Origin: Burkholderiales bacterium
Lineage (GTDB): Bacteria > Pseudomonadota > Gammaproteobacteria > Burkholderiales > Burkholderiaceae_C
Direction of reading: 5' to 3'
Length of the DNA: 64,000 nucleotides
NCBI GenBank assembly: GCA_017302655.1
Contig: JAFLDE010000010.1
Span: 20,400 to 84,399, forward strand
Below the pieces are notes generated by a model. The model had not been told where the DNA came from. It made no database searches and worked only from the letters and a program-made list of their open reading frames with translations. Both the position numbers and the translations under genes were made by a program. This document shows, piece by piece, positions 62,637 to 64,000 of the stretch; the stretch's first letter is position 1; every line of letters starts with the position of its first letter.

Positions 62637-63306
62637 ACCCGTCCAGCAAGGCCGGCCAGTCGTCCAGGTGGGCGTCGGCCGGCACTACGTCCACCGGATC
62701 GCCGTGGTTGTAGCCATGGCGCAGCAGGAGCACCGGGTGGCAGCCCGCGGTGCGTGCTGCCTCAAAGTCGTTGCGAGAGTCGCCGATCACGCCGCAGGCC
62801 CGCGTGGGCACGCCCAGCTGGCGCGCGGCCGCTTCGAAGGCATCCGGGTGCGGCTTGGCGCGCAAGCCGGGTCGCTGCCCCACCACGTCGGCGAAGTAGC
62901 TCCGCATGCCCAACTGCTCCAGAAGGGCCTCGGCCTGCACCTGCGGCTTGTTGGTCACACAGGCCAAGCGTCGGCCCGACGCCCCCAGCGCCTGCAGGGC
63001 TTCGGCAGCGCCGGGGAATGCTTGTGCATGCTGGCCATTGACCGCCGCGTACGCCGCGCGATAGGCCGCCCAGGCGGTGTCGAAGTCGGGCGCACCCGGC
63101 GGCGCTTCGGCCAGCAGGTCGCGCACCAGGCGCTCGCCACCACGGCCGATCAGCCGGCGAATCAAAGGACGCAAGGTGGCTGCATCGCGGGTCGGCAGGC
63201 CCAGGTTTTGGCTCGCCTGGGCCCACGCGGCCACGAAGTCGCCCAAGGTGTCCACCAGGGTGCCGTCCAGGTCGATCAGCCAGGCCCTTACCGCGTCGAG
63301 GTTCAT
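62602..63306 (-). CDS. gph: Phosphoglycolate phosphatase (HAD superfamily)
   Basis: This 234-residue HAD phosphatase has the nucleophile motif DLDGTLVDT near the start, VTNKPQVQAE as motif II/III region and VIGDSRNDFEAARTAG as motif IV. In Burkholderiales gph usually lies directly before trpE in one operon; here the chalcone-isomerase-like gene sits between them on the other strand. The start MNLDAVRAWLIDLDGT is chosen; 25 more codons overlap the divergent kinase. Other 2-phospho-acid substrates are possible. Confidence 0.9.
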   Translation of the reverse strand: MNLDAVRAWLIDLDGTLVDTLGDFVAAWAQASQNLGLPTRDAATLRPLIRRLIGRGGERLVRDLLAEAPPGAPDFDTAWAAYRAAYAAVNGQHAQAFPGAAEALQALGASGRRLACVTNKPQVQAEALLEQLGMRSYFADVVGQRPGLRAKPHPDAFEAAARQLGVPTRACGVIGDSRNDFEAARTAGCHPVLLLRHGYNHGDPVDVVPADAHLDDWPALLDGFSARSCRAAGL

Positions 63307-63308
63307 GC

Positions 63309-64000
63309 ATGAGAGTGTCGCGTGCGCCGATCTGGTGCCTGGGCGGCGCGGTCTGGGACCGCAAGCTGCGACTGCTCGCACCGCTGGCCGCTGGGAGTTC
63401 CAACCCGGTGGCCGAATCCAGCGCGCCGGGCGGTGTGGCCCGCAACGTGGCGCACAACCTGCGCCTGCTCGGCCTGCCTGTGCAACTGCTGAGTGCCTGG
63501 GGCGACGACGCGGGCGGCGCGCAGCTGCAGGCCGACTGCGAGCGGCTTGGCATCGGGGTAGGGGCCGTGCTGCGTTGCCCCGGGCAGGCCAGCGGCAGCT
63601 ACAGCGCCGTGCTGCAACCGGATGGCAATCTGCTGCTCGGACTGGCCCAACTGGATGCGCTGGAAGCGCTGACTCCAGTCGCGCTGCGTCGCACCACCGC
63701 GCGCCGCCGCACGGCCCCCGTGCAGCTGGCCGACATGAACCTGCGTGCCGACACCCTGACCGCCTGGCTCACCGAGCCGCGCCAAGGCTTGGCCGTGTTG
63801 CTGGCGGTGTCTGAACCCAAGATGCAGCGCCTGCCCGCGAATTTGGCCGGACTCGACCTGCTCATTGCCAACGCCGGTGAATGGCAAGCCGCCGGCGGCG
63901 GAGCGCGGCTGGCACGCCGCGGCCTGCGCCGGGTGCTGGTGACCGAAGGCGCGCGCGGCCTGCGCTGCGGTCACTGGCGAGATGGCCGCTGGCGCTGGCA
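63309..64000 (+). CDS. PfkB-family sugar or nucleoside kinase (partial)
   Basis: The first 230 residues of a PfkB/ribokinase-like protein are visible and the frame stays open to the window edge. It starts MRVSRAPIWCLGGAVWDRKL, has the PfkB glycine motif GGVARNVAHNLRLLG at about 44-58 and LVTEGARGLRCG near the cut. Pseudouridine kinase (PsuK) is a plausible identity given the N-terminal pattern, but ribokinase-type alternatives remain. It diverges from gph with two bases between the starts. Confidence 0.8.
   Translation, partial: MRVSRAPIWCLGGAVWDRKLRLLAPLAAGSSNPVAESSAPGGVARNVAHNLRLLGLPVQLLSAWGDDAGGAQLQADCERLGIGVGAVLRCPGQASGSYSAVLQPDGNLLLGLAQLDALEALTPVALRRTTARRRTAPVQLADMNLRADTLTAWLTEPRQGLAVLLAVSEPKMQRLPANLAGLDLLIANAGEWQAAGGGARLARRGLRRVLVTEGARGLRCGHWRDGRWRW

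Overview
The window reads as a chromosomal segment of a high-GC betaproteobacterium of the order Burkholderiales. The ribosomal proteins, the tRNA-Trp between tuf and secE, and the two tuf copies fit that order. The chitin and beta-glucan genes suggest the Roseateles/Rubrivivax/Leptothrix-like branch. The branch is inferred from gene content and protein style, not from a database search.

Layout from left to right. (1) Positions 1-12044, minus strand: the ribosomal superoperon, transcribed right to left: rpsL-rpsG-fusA-tuf-rpsJ, then rplC-rplD-rplW-rplB-rpsS-rplV-rpsC-rplP-rpmC-rpsQ, a peroxiredoxin, then rplN-rplX-rplE-rpsN (cut by the edge). Visible terminators and promoters divide it into str, S10 and spc units, and the peroxiredoxin sits exactly on the S10/spc boundary. 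(2) Positions 12154-28419: a PIN-domain gene and a cupin-like (JmjC-type) gene on the plus strand, facing a flavin-dependent halogenase-family gene and a TonB-dependent receptor on the minus strand. Next comes a compact minus-strand chitin/N-acetylglucosamine operon: nagK-like kinase, GntR regulator, nagA, SIS-type glucosamine-6-phosphate deaminase, GH3 hexosaminidase, MFS transporter, GH16 and GH18. An orphan TPR protein diverges from it. (3) Positions 28474-42191, plus strand: a beta-1,3-glucan-type locus with a LacI regulator, an ABC sugar importer lacking its ATPase, a GH16 laminarinase lipoprotein and a second TonB-dependent receptor. It ends in a cassette of halogenase, SapC-family protein, cupin-like protein and a second halogenase. 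Three TGAAA-type palindromes probably bind the LacI protein. (4) Positions 42238-56187, minus strand: tRNA-Tyr, tRNA-Gly, tRNA-Thr, tuf, tRNA-Trp, secE, nusG, rplK, rplA, rplJ, rplL, rpoB, rpoC and a strong terminator. (5) Positions 56205-64000: ung and trpC-trpD-ltaE-trpG-trpE on the minus strand, a chalcone-isomerase-like exported protein on the plus strand, gph on the minus strand, and a PfkB-type kinase cut by the right edge.

The main interest is a block of about 30 kb lying between rpoC and rpsL, which are neighbours or near neighbours in many betaproteobacteria. It holds two polysaccharide-utilisation loci, one for chitin and one for beta-glucan. Both carry the same accessory set: a TonB-dependent receptor, an intrinsic-terminator hairpin, a flavin-dependent halogenase-family gene and a cupin-like gene; the glucan locus adds SapC. 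Glycan enters through the receptor and is cut by the GH enzymes. N-acetylglucosamine or glucose units are then imported and, in the chitin case, processed by NagK, NagA and the deaminase to fructose-6-phosphate. What the halogenase-family, cupin-like and SapC proteins do for glycan uptake is unknown; modification of the receptor or of a glycan-linked small molecule is a testable guess.
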